This document shows positions 1 to 9,084 of a stretch of DNA of 48,369 nt, in pieces; the stretch's first letter is position 1; the number at the start of each line of letters is the position of its first letter. A program made the translations under genes and the position numbers. The DNA comes from JAFDVL01 sp043775925 (GTDB taxonomy: Bacteria > Acidobacteriota > Blastocatellia > RBC074), in assembly GCA_043775925.1 (NCBI GenBank), contig JAYVRW010000328.1, positions 1-48,369 of the forward strand. Direction: 5' to 3'. The notes beneath the pieces were generated by a model, which saw nothing but the letters and a program-made list of their open reading frames with translations, made no database searches and was not told the origin of the DNA.

Positions 1-1
1 G

Positions 2-1852
2 GTGTATAATGCGTCCAGCCAGACGACGAGTTTGAATCTGGGGAATACAACACAGGAACAATACACGTTTGATCCGCAGACGGGATTACTGACACAACAG
101 AAAGTGGTGCAGGGCGCAAGTACTCACGTGGATTTGGAATACAATTACACGCTCACCAATGCGACGGGAAATGTCGGAGCAAAGACGGGACAGCTCGCCT
201 TCATCAAAGACAACAAGGGAACCAGCGGAAACCGCAATCGCGCTTACACGTATGACAAGTTAGGGCGGTTAAAGCAAGCGAACGGTGGATTGAATGGTGC
301 GCTGTGGTCTCAAACGTATAGCTACGATCAATACGGCAACCGGACAGGGGTAGCAAAAACTGGCAACTCGGCAGGTGGCGGAGCGATTGATTCTGATGGT
401 ATTGCCAGCCTGACGTTCAATGCGGCAACCAACCGAATCACAACGGGAAGTTTTGCCTATGACGAAGCGGGTAATCAAACCCAGAGCAATGAAAACGGCT
501 TCATCAGAAATTATCGGTATGACGCGGCAGGACGGTTGTATGATGTCACGGATGGCAGTACAACGCTGGCAACGTACAGCTACGGTGCCAGCAATCAGCG
601 GTTGCAGATGGTGGAAACCGGTGCATTAGGCGCAACGACGTTGTATGCGTGGGAAGGCGGCAGCACGATAGCGGAATACAACGGCGTCGGAAACGGCATG
701 GCGTGGACGAAGAGTTATATTTATCTCGGTGGCAGGTTGCTGGCGACTGAATCCGCGCTTACGATCTCAACGACCGAAACCAAATATCATCATCCTGACA
801 GGCTCGGCACACGTCTGGTGACGAGTAGCACGGGTGCGGTCGTGAGTGAAAACATCAGCCTGCCATTTGGGAATACGATCAGCGGCGAATCTCTCAACCT
901 CGCAGGCAGCGCGACGAAGAAGCGATTCACCAGCTATGATCGCAGCGATACGACGAAGCTGGATTACGCAGTGAATCGGCATTATTCCTCAGCGCAGGGC
1001 AGATTCACGCAGGTTGATCCGATTGGCATGAATGCTGTGAGTTTCGGGAATCCACAGAGCTTCAATCTCTATGTGTATTGCAATAATGATCCGATCAATT
1101 TCACTGATCCGAGCGGACTCTTTCTGCTTGCTGCGGTGGCGATTGGTGCAGAGACGGGAGGTGTGCCAGGTGCGGTGATTGCCCTTGTCATCGTCGCTGT
1201 GATTGGTGCATTACGCTTGATCTTTGGCGGACATGCGAAGGCACAAACACGAATGGTTGGTCAGTCCAGTCAAAACTTTGCCACGAGGGAAAGGGGTGGG
1301 CAAAGTGTTTGGGCGGACGCTTCTATTCTGTCGGGAGTTGGGGCCGTTAGTAATTTATTGGGAGATAAGAAAAAAACTGAAAAAGAAAAGAAAGCTTGTC
1401 CAGAAAATACTAAAGCAACGGCTAAAGTTGACGAGCTTTTAAAAGCAGCAGGGCTTGATAAATACATCAAGAATAAAAAAGTATCCGCTGCGGGAGATGG
1501 GTATACTTATGAAGTATCAGATCCAAATGAGTTTAAAAAAATTGTTGGTGATAAATCCACCTTTGAAGGAGGCGGGGAGATTGGAAGCGGAGCTCATCGA
1601 GAAGAGTTACAAATTAAATTTGGAACCCCTGATGGCAAATATAAATTTCCTGATTCACGCTCAAATAAATCAAAGCTACCAGGAAAACTATCGAAGGATC
1701 GAGTACTGCAAGTTGGTCTTATTATCGATGAAAAGGGAAATATTTTGGGTGGTTACTCTGATACAGACAAATATAATCCAAAACAAGGTGCTGGAGTAAT
1801 TGGTCATTCAGGAGAATTTGTTATTGGGATATTCAAAGGTAAATGTAGGTAA
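2..1852 (+). CDS. RHS repeat-associated core protein with variable C-terminal tip (5' partial)
   Basis: The gene is cut by the window edge: its first residues (VYNASSQTT) align with an internal stretch of the paralog near 7135, so the GTG at position 2 is an internal Val codon. Residues 1-365 are YD/RHS repeats (YDKLGRL, YRYDAAGRL) ending in the RHS core signature around LDYAVNRHYS, GRFTQVDPIG, NLYVYCNNDP and DPSGL. After DPSGL (about residue 370) comes a hydrophobic stretch and then a roughly 240-residue lysine-rich tip with Cys near both ends, which I do not recognise. RHS proteins form a cocoon that encloses a C-terminal toxin or effector, so the tip is probably the active part. Base composition drops in the tip (53% GC at 661-720, 35% at 1381-1440), as expected for an exchanged module. 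The stop is followed at once by a small exported-protein gene. Confidence 0.88.
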   Translation: MYNASSQTTSLNLGNTTQEQYTFDPQTGLLTQQKVVQGASTHVDLEYNYTLTNATGNVGAKTGQLAFIKDNKGTSGNRNRAYTYDKLGRLKQANGGLNGALWSQTYSYDQYGNRTGVAKTGNSAGGGAIDSDGIASLTFNAATNRITTGSFAYDEAGNQTQSNENGFIRNYRYDAAGRLYDVTDGSTTLATYSYGASNQRLQMVETGALGATTLYAWEGGSTIAEYNGVGNGMAWTKSYIYLGGRLLATESALTISTTETKYHHPDRLGTRLVTSSTGAVVSENISLPFGNTISGESLNLAGSATKKRFTSYDRSDTTKLDYAVNRHYSSAQGRFTQVDPIGMNAVSFGNPQSFNLYVYCNNDPINFTDPSGLFLLAAVAIGAETGGVPGAVIALVIVAVIGALRLIFGGHAKAQTRMVGQSSQNFATRERGGQSVWADASILSGVGAVSNLLGDKKKTEKEKKACPENTKATAKVDELLKAAGLDKYIKNKKVSAAGDGYTYEVSDPNEFKKIVGDKSTFEGGGEIGSGAHREELQIKFGTPDGKYKFPDSRSNKSKLPGKLSKDRVLQVGLIIDEKGNILGGYSDTDKYNPKQGAGVIGHSGEFVIGIFKGKCR

Positions 1853-1866
1853 GGAGCATGATCAAA

Positions 1867-2685
1867 ATGAATAAATTTATTTTCGTGATGTGTTTATGCT
1901 TAGTGGGGCACTTGACAGTGATTCAGGCGCAGTGGCGGAAAAAACTGGTGATTGATCCAGTAAGAAAAAAGAAAGGGGAAGAACTCTGGGAACTAGCGAT
2001 TGCCGCCAAGGGGGGACGGGAGCGATTAGAGCAAGTAAAAAGTGTAGCATATTTTAGAAGCTTAACTGATGGTGATTTAATCGTATTCCCTGATAAATTT
2101 TTTCGCTGGACTGACGCGCGAGGGACGGGGCGACATGGTTTCTTTATTATGTCTCAATTTAATTTAGCGACAGGAATTGACTATAGCCTGATGGCGGAAG
2201 GAGAAATTAACTCGAAAGAAATGAGGAAACAAGCCTTAAAGCCCGAGACAGCTTCAGCTTTGAAGAGTTGGTTCAAGCCATGGCAGCTTTACGATTTTTT
2301 AGGGCTAAAGTGGTTTTATCCTCGCATCGTAGATTGGCAGCGAAAGAAATATAATGGGAAAATAGTAGATTGGGTGCGCCTATATCCTGATAGCTATGCA
2401 GGTGATAGGGATGATGTCGGAGTATACCTTGATCTTACTACTCATCTTCCACTGCGATTTGAACATTATGCTGAGTACAGTTATGGCGAGCAGACAAATA
2501 GTTATATTGAGTACAAAGATTACAAAGCAGTAAAAGGAATTATGATGCCAACTAAAGTGAAAGCAGACGGATTTAGGGAATGGTCTAGTCCGAACATAGA
2601 GATTGATCCTGAATATGACCCGACTTTCTTTGACAAGCCGCCCGATCCCTCTCTTGGCTTTAATCAGTGGCGATTGAAAAAATAG
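1867..2685 (+). CDS. exported protein of unknown function, possible partner of the upstream RHS tip
   Basis: A 272-residue protein with an N-terminal signal peptide (MNKFIFVMCLCLVGHLTVIQ) and a soluble body rich in W and Y. An ATG also exists at 1858, but AAGGAG at 1851-1856 is only one base from it and ten bases from the ATG at 1867, so I prefer 1867. The body (a KGGRERLEQVKS helix early, then beta-rich segments such as VGVYLDLTTHLPLRFEHY) resembles the outer-membrane lipoprotein-sorting (LolA/LolB-like) barrels common in Acidobacteriota, but this is a fold impression only. It starts 14 bases after the RHS stop and is probably co-transcribed. That position is where an immunity protein for the RHS tip would be expected. 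Immunity function is inferred from position alone. Confidence 0.7.
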   Translation: MNKFIFVMCLCLVGHLTVIQAQWRKKLVIDPVRKKKGEELWELAIAAKGGRERLEQVKSVAYFRSLTDGDLIVFPDKFFRWTDARGTGRHGFFIMSQFNLATGIDYSLMAEGEINSKEMRKQALKPETASALKSWFKPWQLYDFLGLKWFYPRIVDWQRKKYNGKIVDWVRLYPDSYAGDRDDVGVYLDLTTHLPLRFEHYAEYSYGEQTNSYIEYKDYKAVKGIMMPTKVKADGFREWSSPNIEIDPEYDPTFFDKPPDPSLGFNQWRLKK

Positions 2686-2771
2686 ATAGCAATAGCTTAG
2701 ATCATGACAGGAATTTTTTTACTTGTATTATTAAGTTACCCCAAATATTGAAACTTACTTTCTTGAACGAC

Positions 2772-2796
2772 CGTTAAAATAGTTTGGGTTTTAACG
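2772..2796. repeat. intergenic hairpin, 8-bp perfect arms
   Basis: CGTTAAAA at 2772-2779 pairs with TTTTAACG at 2789-2796 across a 9-base loop, in the AT-rich 237-base gap between the exported-protein gene and the next RHS gene. A second small hairpin (GTGAGC/GCTCAC, 2892-2910) lies 33 bases before the next start codon. Neither has a clear U-run, so a terminator role is only possible. No gene is visible in this gap. Confidence 0.4.
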
Positions 2797-2943
2797 CATC
2801 ACGCAGAACTTAAAAATTCACGAGAAATCTGTGGAAGAGCTGTAATTACTACAGGTATTTCTCACACCTATCAATAATAGATTTTCCTCTGGTGAGCTTC
2901 ACTCGCTCACATTGGGGTTTGTGTGTCAACAATTGGAGAAGCC

Positions 2944-5787
2944 ATGAAGATTCCTACTTTCCGCAGCCTGAATATCATTTCGCTAGCTATTAATCATCGT
3001 CGCTTACCGCGTCATTTCGGGAGGCAACTGATGAGTCTGTTCCTGACGATTACACTGGTAGCCAACCCATTACTCGCGGCGCCACAGGGATTGATGGCGG
3101 TTGGAAATGAAGTGCGTTATGGCCTGTCGTTCTGGTGGGTCAATAGCGGTTGGGCAAAAGTCGTTGCCAGGCTTGTGCCGCAAAATACCAAGCCCGTTGA
3201 TACGAAAGGGTGGGACGGGAAAGGTGCTCCTCCGAATACGCCGAATGACCCAACCCCGGAAGAAAAACAATCAGAACGCGATGTGAAGGTTTCGAAGATA
3301 GAAATTTCGCCACGCGATGTAACGATCAATACCGGTGAAAAAATAGTCTTCGCAGCAGTGGCGTATGATCCAAAAGGCAATATGATTCCTGGCGTAAAAT
3401 TCACTTGGGATGGATCGAATGAAGGCAAAGGGCATCGCTTGACTGTGACACCACGCGGCGAGTTTTCAACGCCAATAGCAGGCAAATATAAAATCACCGT
3501 GGAAGCCTTGGGCAAAAAAGATAGCATCAAAGTGAATGTCATCGGTGAACAAGTAAATCCCAAAGATATCGGCATTAAAGGCGAACCTGTTTCCTCGCAG
3601 GATGATCCCAAACCAGAGAAGCCCCAAAAGATCGGATTGTTACATTCGGTACCTGATGGGTCATTAGAAGCTGCGCCGATACGTTCTTCGATGGCTGAGA
3701 AATTAGCGAAACTGACAGATAAATCAACCAAAGCGGCGACTACAACGGCGATGGCTGTGCAGGGCGGTACTTACGATTATTATCAATGGAATGCAAGTAA
3801 CTATACGACTGCCGATGATCCGGGAAGAGAAGTGGGGCAAATGGCGGGACATGCCATAGACAATGGTGTCGGCAGTGGTAATTTTCAATTTGGCGCGCCG
3901 CTACTCTCTTTAGATGGGCGTGGCATTGATGTGAATCTTTCAATGAACTACAACGCACGGCTGTGGCACAAATCGGGTACAGATATGTACTTCGATATTG
4001 ATAATGATTTTATCCCCGGCTGGACGTTCGGTTTTGGCAAAATCATTACGGCAGGTACCGGCTTTATGCTGGTTGACGCAGATGGAACACGTCACAGTTA
4101 TGGTGGAAATACCTGGAATTATTCCGCGCCCAATACTTCATTACAGGGATTTGATGGCTACACAAAAGATGGCTCATTCATTAATTATTATGCCCGTGGT
4201 TACAAGCCGCAATTCAACAGCACGATTTTGGAAGCATGGGCAAAATTGCCCAACGGTACAAAAATTACCTATGGCGCATCCACGAAATTAACTGCGTACC
4301 CAACCAATATTACTGATGTCAACGGCAACTATATCACTATCACTTATGTGAATAATCAGGGACCGAATATTGATACGATTACTGACACCTTAGGGCGTCA
4401 GGTGAAATTCAAATATGCATATTTTAATGGTAAAAATGTAGTGGTTGCTATTACCACTCCTGGCTTCAACGGTGGTGCGGACCGCGTAGTCGCGCAGTTT
4501 GCTTACGATACGCTTAATCTAAGCAATGCCGGAGCCAATTATGGGTTTAGTGGTGTCACTCCCCGTGTCCCAAATAGTTTGATCACGGTGATGAAGGCCA
4601 TTTATTATCCCGCTACGAACACGGGTTATTGGTTTGATGCAAATGATAATGCCTACTCACCATACGGCATGATTCGAAAAATCAGCGAACGCCGCGCTAT
4701 GGTTTGTAGCAATCCATATGACACGACTGCGCAGGCGAATATTACCAGTGCTGGAAACATGACTCGCGAAATGATTTATAGCAGCGGAGCACAGCCTGGG
4801 TTTAGCGGAATAACAGGTGTGTTATCTGATGTGCCAACCTATGTGACAATGACTGAAGACTGGGCAGGGCGGCAATCCACAGTTCCAAAACCAGTGACAG
4901 AATATTCGATAGTGAGTGGTACGCCTACAACTACAACCAAAATAACGCGCCGGGATGAAAATACAACAGATGGAATTACCAGCGTTCAGATCACCGATAA
5001 TAACTCTGCTTCCTTAACTTACGGCTTAGTGCTCGAAGATTATACGGTCCAAAATAAGAACGATGCCCCTACCTCTGCGATTCATCGTTCCAAGGTTTAT
5101 TGGGAAGTGCCAGACTTGAATACTTATCCCTCTCACTACGGAGCACCACGTCCGAATCATTCGGAAGCAACCGATGAGCGCAATCAAACAACAACAACCT
5201 GGTATAGTTATGGGGCGAATTATAATCAGGTGGTGGATGTGACAGAGTACGGATGGAGTGGTCAGTTACTTCGACGAACGCATACAGATTACATTAACAC
5301 CACAAATTATATAGGGTCTTGGTATAATAACCCTTACGGCAGCTATTTCGGTCGGCATATTTACAATTTAGTGAGTGCCGTAGAAATGTATGGTCCCGAC
5401 AATACCACCAGAGTTTCCCGAACTGAATATCTATACGATCAGCTATCAGGACAGAGCTTAATTGATACGCCAAACGTTCCTCAGCATTGGGAAGCGTCTA
5501 ATCCTTACTCTCCGGTCTATCAAAATTGCTATTACCAGTATAACGAAGTGTGGGGAACCTATGAGTATGTTTGCGATCCACCCTATACACAGTACGACAG
5601 TACGACGGATTATCGTGGCAACGTGACAAGTGTAAAGCGGTATGCTGACGCTCAGAATTACGGGAGTGACCCCTTAGCATTGATAGATGTGCGTAGTTAC
5701 GATATTTGCGGTAATCAGCGAATCGCCTCTACTTCTTGTTGTGCCCAGACCAGTTTTACCTATACTGCTAACACGGCTTATGCTTAG
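2944..5787 (+). CDS. RHS/YD-repeat protein, N-terminal part, ended by an in-frame TAG
   Basis: Start chosen at ATG 2944, which has GGAGAAG just upstream; a GTG at 2923 is in frame but has no such site. The 947 residues begin with a long basic n-region and a signal peptide (LFLTITLVANPLLAAP), then an Ig-like/BIG domain at about residues 115-200 (VSKIEISPRDVTINTGE), a linker, and from about 310 the RHS/YD-repeat shell (FQFGAPLLSLDGRG, DGTRHSYGG). Reading ends at TAG 5785-5787, but the same frame stays open through 9069, and the downstream protein continues the repeats without loss. The original gene therefore spanned 2944-9069 (2041 residues if the TAG is read). This piece holds the export signal and part of the shell but neither the RHS core nor the toxin tip. 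Confidence 0.85.
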   Translation: MKIPTFRSLNIISLAINHRRLPRHFGRQLMSLFLTITLVANPLLAAPQGLMAVGNEVRYGLSFWWVNSGWAKVVARLVPQNTKPVDTKGWDGKGAPPNTPNDPTPEEKQSERDVKVSKIEISPRDVTINTGEKIVFAAVAYDPKGNMIPGVKFTWDGSNEGKGHRLTVTPRGEFSTPIAGKYKITVEALGKKDSIKVNVIGEQVNPKDIGIKGEPVSSQDDPKPEKPQKIGLLHSVPDGSLEAAPIRSSMAEKLAKLTDKSTKAATTTAMAVQGGTYDYYQWNASNYTTADDPGREVGQMAGHAIDNGVGSGNFQFGAPLLSLDGRGIDVNLSMNYNARLWHKSGTDMYFDIDNDFIPGWTFGFGKIITAGTGFMLVDADGTRHSYGGNTWNYSAPNTSLQGFDGYTKDGSFINYYARGYKPQFNSTILEAWAKLPNGTKITYGASTKLTAYPTNITDVNGNYITITYVNNQGPNIDTITDTLGRQVKFKYAYFNGKNVVVAITTPGFNGGADRVVAQFAYDTLNLSNAGANYGFSGVTPRVPNSLITVMKAIYYPATNTGYWFDANDNAYSPYGMIRKISERRAMVCSNPYDTTAQANITSAGNMTREMIYSSGAQPGFSGITGVLSDVPTYVTMTEDWAGRQSTVPKPVTEYSIVSGTPTTTTKITRRDENTTDGITSVQITDNNSASLTYGLVLEDYTVQNKNDAPTSAIHRSKVYWEVPDLNTYPSHYGAPRPNHSEATDERNQTTTTWYSYGANYNQVVDVTEYGWSGQLLRRTHTDYINTTNYIGSWYNNPYGSYFGRHIYNLVSAVEMYGPDNTTRVSRTEYLYDQLSGQSLIDTPNVPQHWEASNPYSPVYQNCYYQYNEVWGTYEYVCDPPYTQYDSTTDYRGNVTSVKRYADAQNYGSDPLALIDVRSYDICGNQRIASTSCCAQTSFTYTANTAYA
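5785..5787 (+). other. in-frame amber codon interrupting the RHS gene
   Basis: Codons around the site read ACG GCT TAT GCT TAG CCC TCT TCG GTT. The frame is open for more than 900 codons before and 1090 codons after. A single C-to-T change (CAG Gln to TAG) would explain it. No other frame disruption is seen in either half. Confidence 0.9.
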
Positions 5788-5811
5788 CCCTCTTCGGTTA
5801 CGCGTGGTGCG

Positions 5812-8800
5812 GTGTCTAACTCAACACAACAAAATACGACAAGCACTGTTTACGATTTCAATACGGGCTTAGTAACTTCAGTAACTGATCCTAATTCGCG
5901 TACCTCTACAATGGTTTACAATACCAGTAGTCTTCGCCCTGTTTTTGAATATTCACCATCTGGAGGTTATGCCTATCACGAATATTTTGATGATGCGATG
6001 ATTATAGTAGATTTTGCCTATCAGGCTGGTTCTAATGGAGCAAGTTGGTCAAATCGTGCGGACAAATATTTAGATGGTCGGGGTAGAGTTGCTACAGAAC
6101 TGGCTTTCACTGTTGGCTTCGAAATGGATGTGGTGGACTCTGTTTACGATCAATGGGGGCGGGCGCAAAAACAAACCCGCCCATACCGCAGGAGTGCAAA
6201 CTGGGTAAATCTCGAAACGCCACAATGGACGAATTATTATTATGACACACAGGATCGTACAACAAGTGTAGTTGCTCCTGATGGAAGTACTACTTATCGT
6301 TACTATAACGAGTCTACTTATCCAAGTGCTGCTACGGCTGGTGCGGGTAATACAATTCGCGTTAAAGATGCTTGGGGACGGGAGCGATGGGCGCGAAGTG
6401 ATGAGCAAAATCGTTTGGTCGAAGTGGTCGAACCAGACCCGGCAGGTAGCGGCGCGGTTGCGTCCAATGGCTTAAAAACGAGCTATACCTACAACCCACT
6501 TGGCAACCTCACCAACATCACACAAGGTTCTCAAACGCGTAGTTTTAAATATGACTCGCTTGGTCGGCTTACGAATCAAAAACTTGCCGAACGAGATGCA
6601 ACCCTAGATGATAATGGCAATATCGGCTCCACTTGGAGTGATTATTTTAAATATGATAATCGGGGAAATTTAATTGAGCGCAGAGACGCACGCCGTGTCA
6701 AAACAAGCTTCAATTACAACAATGATCCGCTCAATCGTTTGTATCAGACGACCTATGACAAATCCGCTGCCATCAATGCCGCGAACATTTTTGATTCAGC
6801 TCAATTGACATATACCTATGTTAGTACTGGCGATAAAACACGAATTTCCAGTGTAGAAATGGGAACTCCCAATAGTGCAATCACAGAGTTTGGTGAGCAA
6901 TCCTTCACGTATGATAGTGAAGGACGTTTGAGTGGTACAACACAAAGCTATGGTAACAACCGGAACGCGACAACTAGCTACTTGTTTGATACCTTGGATC
7001 GGATCAGCCAGGTTAATTATCCTGCACAGGTTGGCCAAGTGGGAAGCCCTGTTCGGCAAATGGTGCCGACTTATGACATCTCCAGTCGTTTGAATTCCTT
7101 AACTTATAACGGGACAGTGATGGCGACTAACCCTGTGTATAATGCTTCGAGCCAAACAACTTCGCTGACAATTGGTAGTGCCATCCAAGAACAATATGTC
7201 TTTGATCAACAGTCGGGTTTATTAACTCAACAAAAAGTAATGCAGGGGGCAACCTCACTGGTAGATTTGGAATACAACTACACAACTAACAATGCCGCTA
7301 GTAATGTTGGCGTAAAAGCCGGGCAACTGACATTCGTCAAAGATAACAAGAATACCAATCGTAATCGACAATACTCAGACGACAAAATGGGGCGATTAAC
7401 ACAAGCACAAGGAGGAACGACCTTTAGCCTGTGGTCTCAGACTTACGGCTATGACCGTTATGGTAATCGAATTAGTGTGACAAAGAGCGGTAACTCAGCA
7501 GGTGGTGGTCTCATTGAATCTGATGGTTTGCTTGGGAATATGACCTATAACGTAGGAACGAACCGTCTTACGACAAGCAATTTCACCTATGATGCTGCCG
7601 GGAATCAAACGCAAACCAACGAAAATGGGTTAGTACAGAGTTACCGTTATGATGCGGCTGGACGCTTGGCGGAGATTGCGAATAGTGCTGGCACACACAC
7701 CTTTGCTTATGGCGCGAGCAATCAAAGGTTGCAGGTAACGGAAGTCGGTGCATGGGCGAACACGACCCTGTATGCTTGGGATGGGGGAAGCGTGGTTGCC
7801 GAATTTAATGGTGTTGGTAGTGGGATGGCATGGACAAAGAGTTATGTATATCTAGGTGGGAGATTATTGGCAACCGAGTCTGCTCTCAATACTAACACTA
7901 CCGAAACAAAGTATCATCATCCTGATCGCTTGGGTACGCGCTTAGTGACGAGTGCTACGGGTGCCGTAGTAAGTGAAAACATTGGTTTGCCGTTTGGGAA
8001 TACCATTAGCGGTGAGTCTGTTACAATGCAAAATTCAGGCAGTAGAAAAAGATTCACGAGCTATGATCGCAGTGATACTACTAAACTGGATTATGCTGTG
8101 AATCGCAGCTATTCACCAGCCCAAGGAAGATTTACACAGGTAGATCCTATCGGCTTTTCAGCCTGTAATCTTGAGCATCCTCAAAGTCTCAATTTGTATG
8201 CCTATTGCGGGAACGATCCAATAAACCTGACTGATCCAGATGGTCTATTCTGGAAAGAAATTGGCAACTTTTTTAAAAGTGTTGGTAAATTATTTAGTAA
8301 AGTTGCCGGAGCTGTGTTGAAGGTTCTAAATAACACCTATGTGAGTTGGGCGCTTACCATTCTGGGATTTGTCGTGGGAATTGGTGCTGTGGCAAAAGCT
8401 TTGGGGCAATTTGCCAAAGTACTGACTAAAGCCCTAGATATTGTCAATAAGATCAGGAATATCGCAGGATATGTGTCAGTTGCAGGCGAAGTATTACAAG
8501 GAAACTTTAAATCTCTTGGGTTAGCCATTGTTGGCGCAATCCCGGCAATCATTGAGGATAGCGTTATCGCACAACTACAGGGTGTAGCTAAGGGAAGCCA
8601 GCGCTTTTCCCTCAAAGCATATTGGCAGGGATTTAAGGATGGCGTAAAGGATGGTTTTCACCGAGTAGGGACTGTGTTTAAGCGTGCCTTACGAGATATT
8701 TGGTCCCCCGTTTATGGTTTTTACTGTGCTCCTGGTTACGGGACACCGGCGGGCGAAATGGCACCCGGAGTAGACTCTTTCGATAATGGGGTTTGTAAAC

Positions 8801-9069
8801 CGCATGACGAGGAATACGTTGCCGCCCGCGATCAAGCGGATCCCATCCTCAAGGATAAAAACTCGACCCCGCAACAAATTGCCAAAGCAAGACTTGATTT
8901 AAACTCTCGCTTACGGGCTTCAGATCGTACATTTTTTATTCAAGGCGTCATGACAGCAACTCGCACTCACTTACTAGATCGCGCTTTTGGTGTCGATATT
9001 GGCACAAATATGCGATTCTTAATGTCTACAACCATCGGTGGTCAAGCCTTATTTGGGGCTAAAAAATGA
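5812..9069 (+). CDS. RHS repeat-associated core protein, C-terminal part with phospholipase A2-like tip
   Basis: Same frame as the 2944-5787 piece and separated from it by one TAG. The GTG at 5812 has no visible ribosome site and no signal peptide follows, so 5812 is simply the first start-like codon after the stop. YD repeats fill about residues 1-770, then the RHS core (LDYAVNRSYSPAQGRF, QVDPIG, DPDGL). The core is nearly the same protein as in the gene at the window's left edge. The tip (about residues 805-1085) has hydrophobic helices, then YGFYCAPGYGTP (Cys codon 8725) and VCKPHDEEY (His-Asp codons 8803-8808). This spacing and these residues match the calcium loop and catalytic His-Asp of secreted phospholipase A2. 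I infer a membrane-lipid-attacking effector. The enzymatic call rests on motifs only, and whether the piece is expressed depends on the TAG being read. Confidence 0.85.
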   Translation: MSNSTQQNTTSTVYDFNTGLVTSVTDPNSRTSTMVYNTSSLRPVFEYSPSGGYAYHEYFDDAMIIVDFAYQAGSNGASWSNRADKYLDGRGRVATELAFTVGFEMDVVDSVYDQWGRAQKQTRPYRRSANWVNLETPQWTNYYYDTQDRTTSVVAPDGSTTYRYYNESTYPSAATAGAGNTIRVKDAWGRERWARSDEQNRLVEVVEPDPAGSGAVASNGLKTSYTYNPLGNLTNITQGSQTRSFKYDSLGRLTNQKLAERDATLDDNGNIGSTWSDYFKYDNRGNLIERRDARRVKTSFNYNNDPLNRLYQTTYDKSAAINAANIFDSAQLTYTYVSTGDKTRISSVEMGTPNSAITEFGEQSFTYDSEGRLSGTTQSYGNNRNATTSYLFDTLDRISQVNYPAQVGQVGSPVRQMVPTYDISSRLNSLTYNGTVMATNPVYNASSQTTSLTIGSAIQEQYVFDQQSGLLTQQKVMQGATSLVDLEYNYTTNNAASNVGVKAGQLTFVKDNKNTNRNRQYSDDKMGRLTQAQGGTTFSLWSQTYGYDRYGNRISVTKSGNSAGGGLIESDGLLGNMTYNVGTNRLTTSNFTYDAAGNQTQTNENGLVQSYRYDAAGRLAEIANSAGTHTFAYGASNQRLQVTEVGAWANTTLYAWDGGSVVAEFNGVGSGMAWTKSYVYLGGRLLATESALNTNTTETKYHHPDRLGTRLVTSATGAVVSENIGLPFGNTISGESVTMQNSGSRKRFTSYDRSDTTKLDYAVNRSYSPAQGRFTQVDPIGFSACNLEHPQSLNLYAYCGNDPINLTDPDGLFWKEIGNFFKSVGKLFSKVAGAVLKVLNNTYVSWALTILGFVVGIGAVAKALGQFAKVLTKALDIVNKIRNIAGYVSVAGEVLQGNFKSLGLAIVGAIPAIIEDSVIAQLQGVAKGSQRFSLKAYWQGFKDGVKDGFHRVGTVFKRALRDIWSPVYGFYCAPGYGTPAGEMAPGVDSFDNGVCKPHDEEYVAARDQADPILKDKNSTPQQIAKARLDLNSRLRASDRTFFIQGVMTATRTHLLDRAFGVDIGTNMRFLMSTTIGGQALFGAKK

Positions 9070-9084
9070 TTCTTAAGAAACAAA

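Noticed and set aside
3117..3731. Open frame of 204 codons on the minus strand inside the RHS gene
   Set aside because: Shadow of the RHS coding frame: no family, no ribosome site, and the plus-strand frame has signal peptide and domain motifs.
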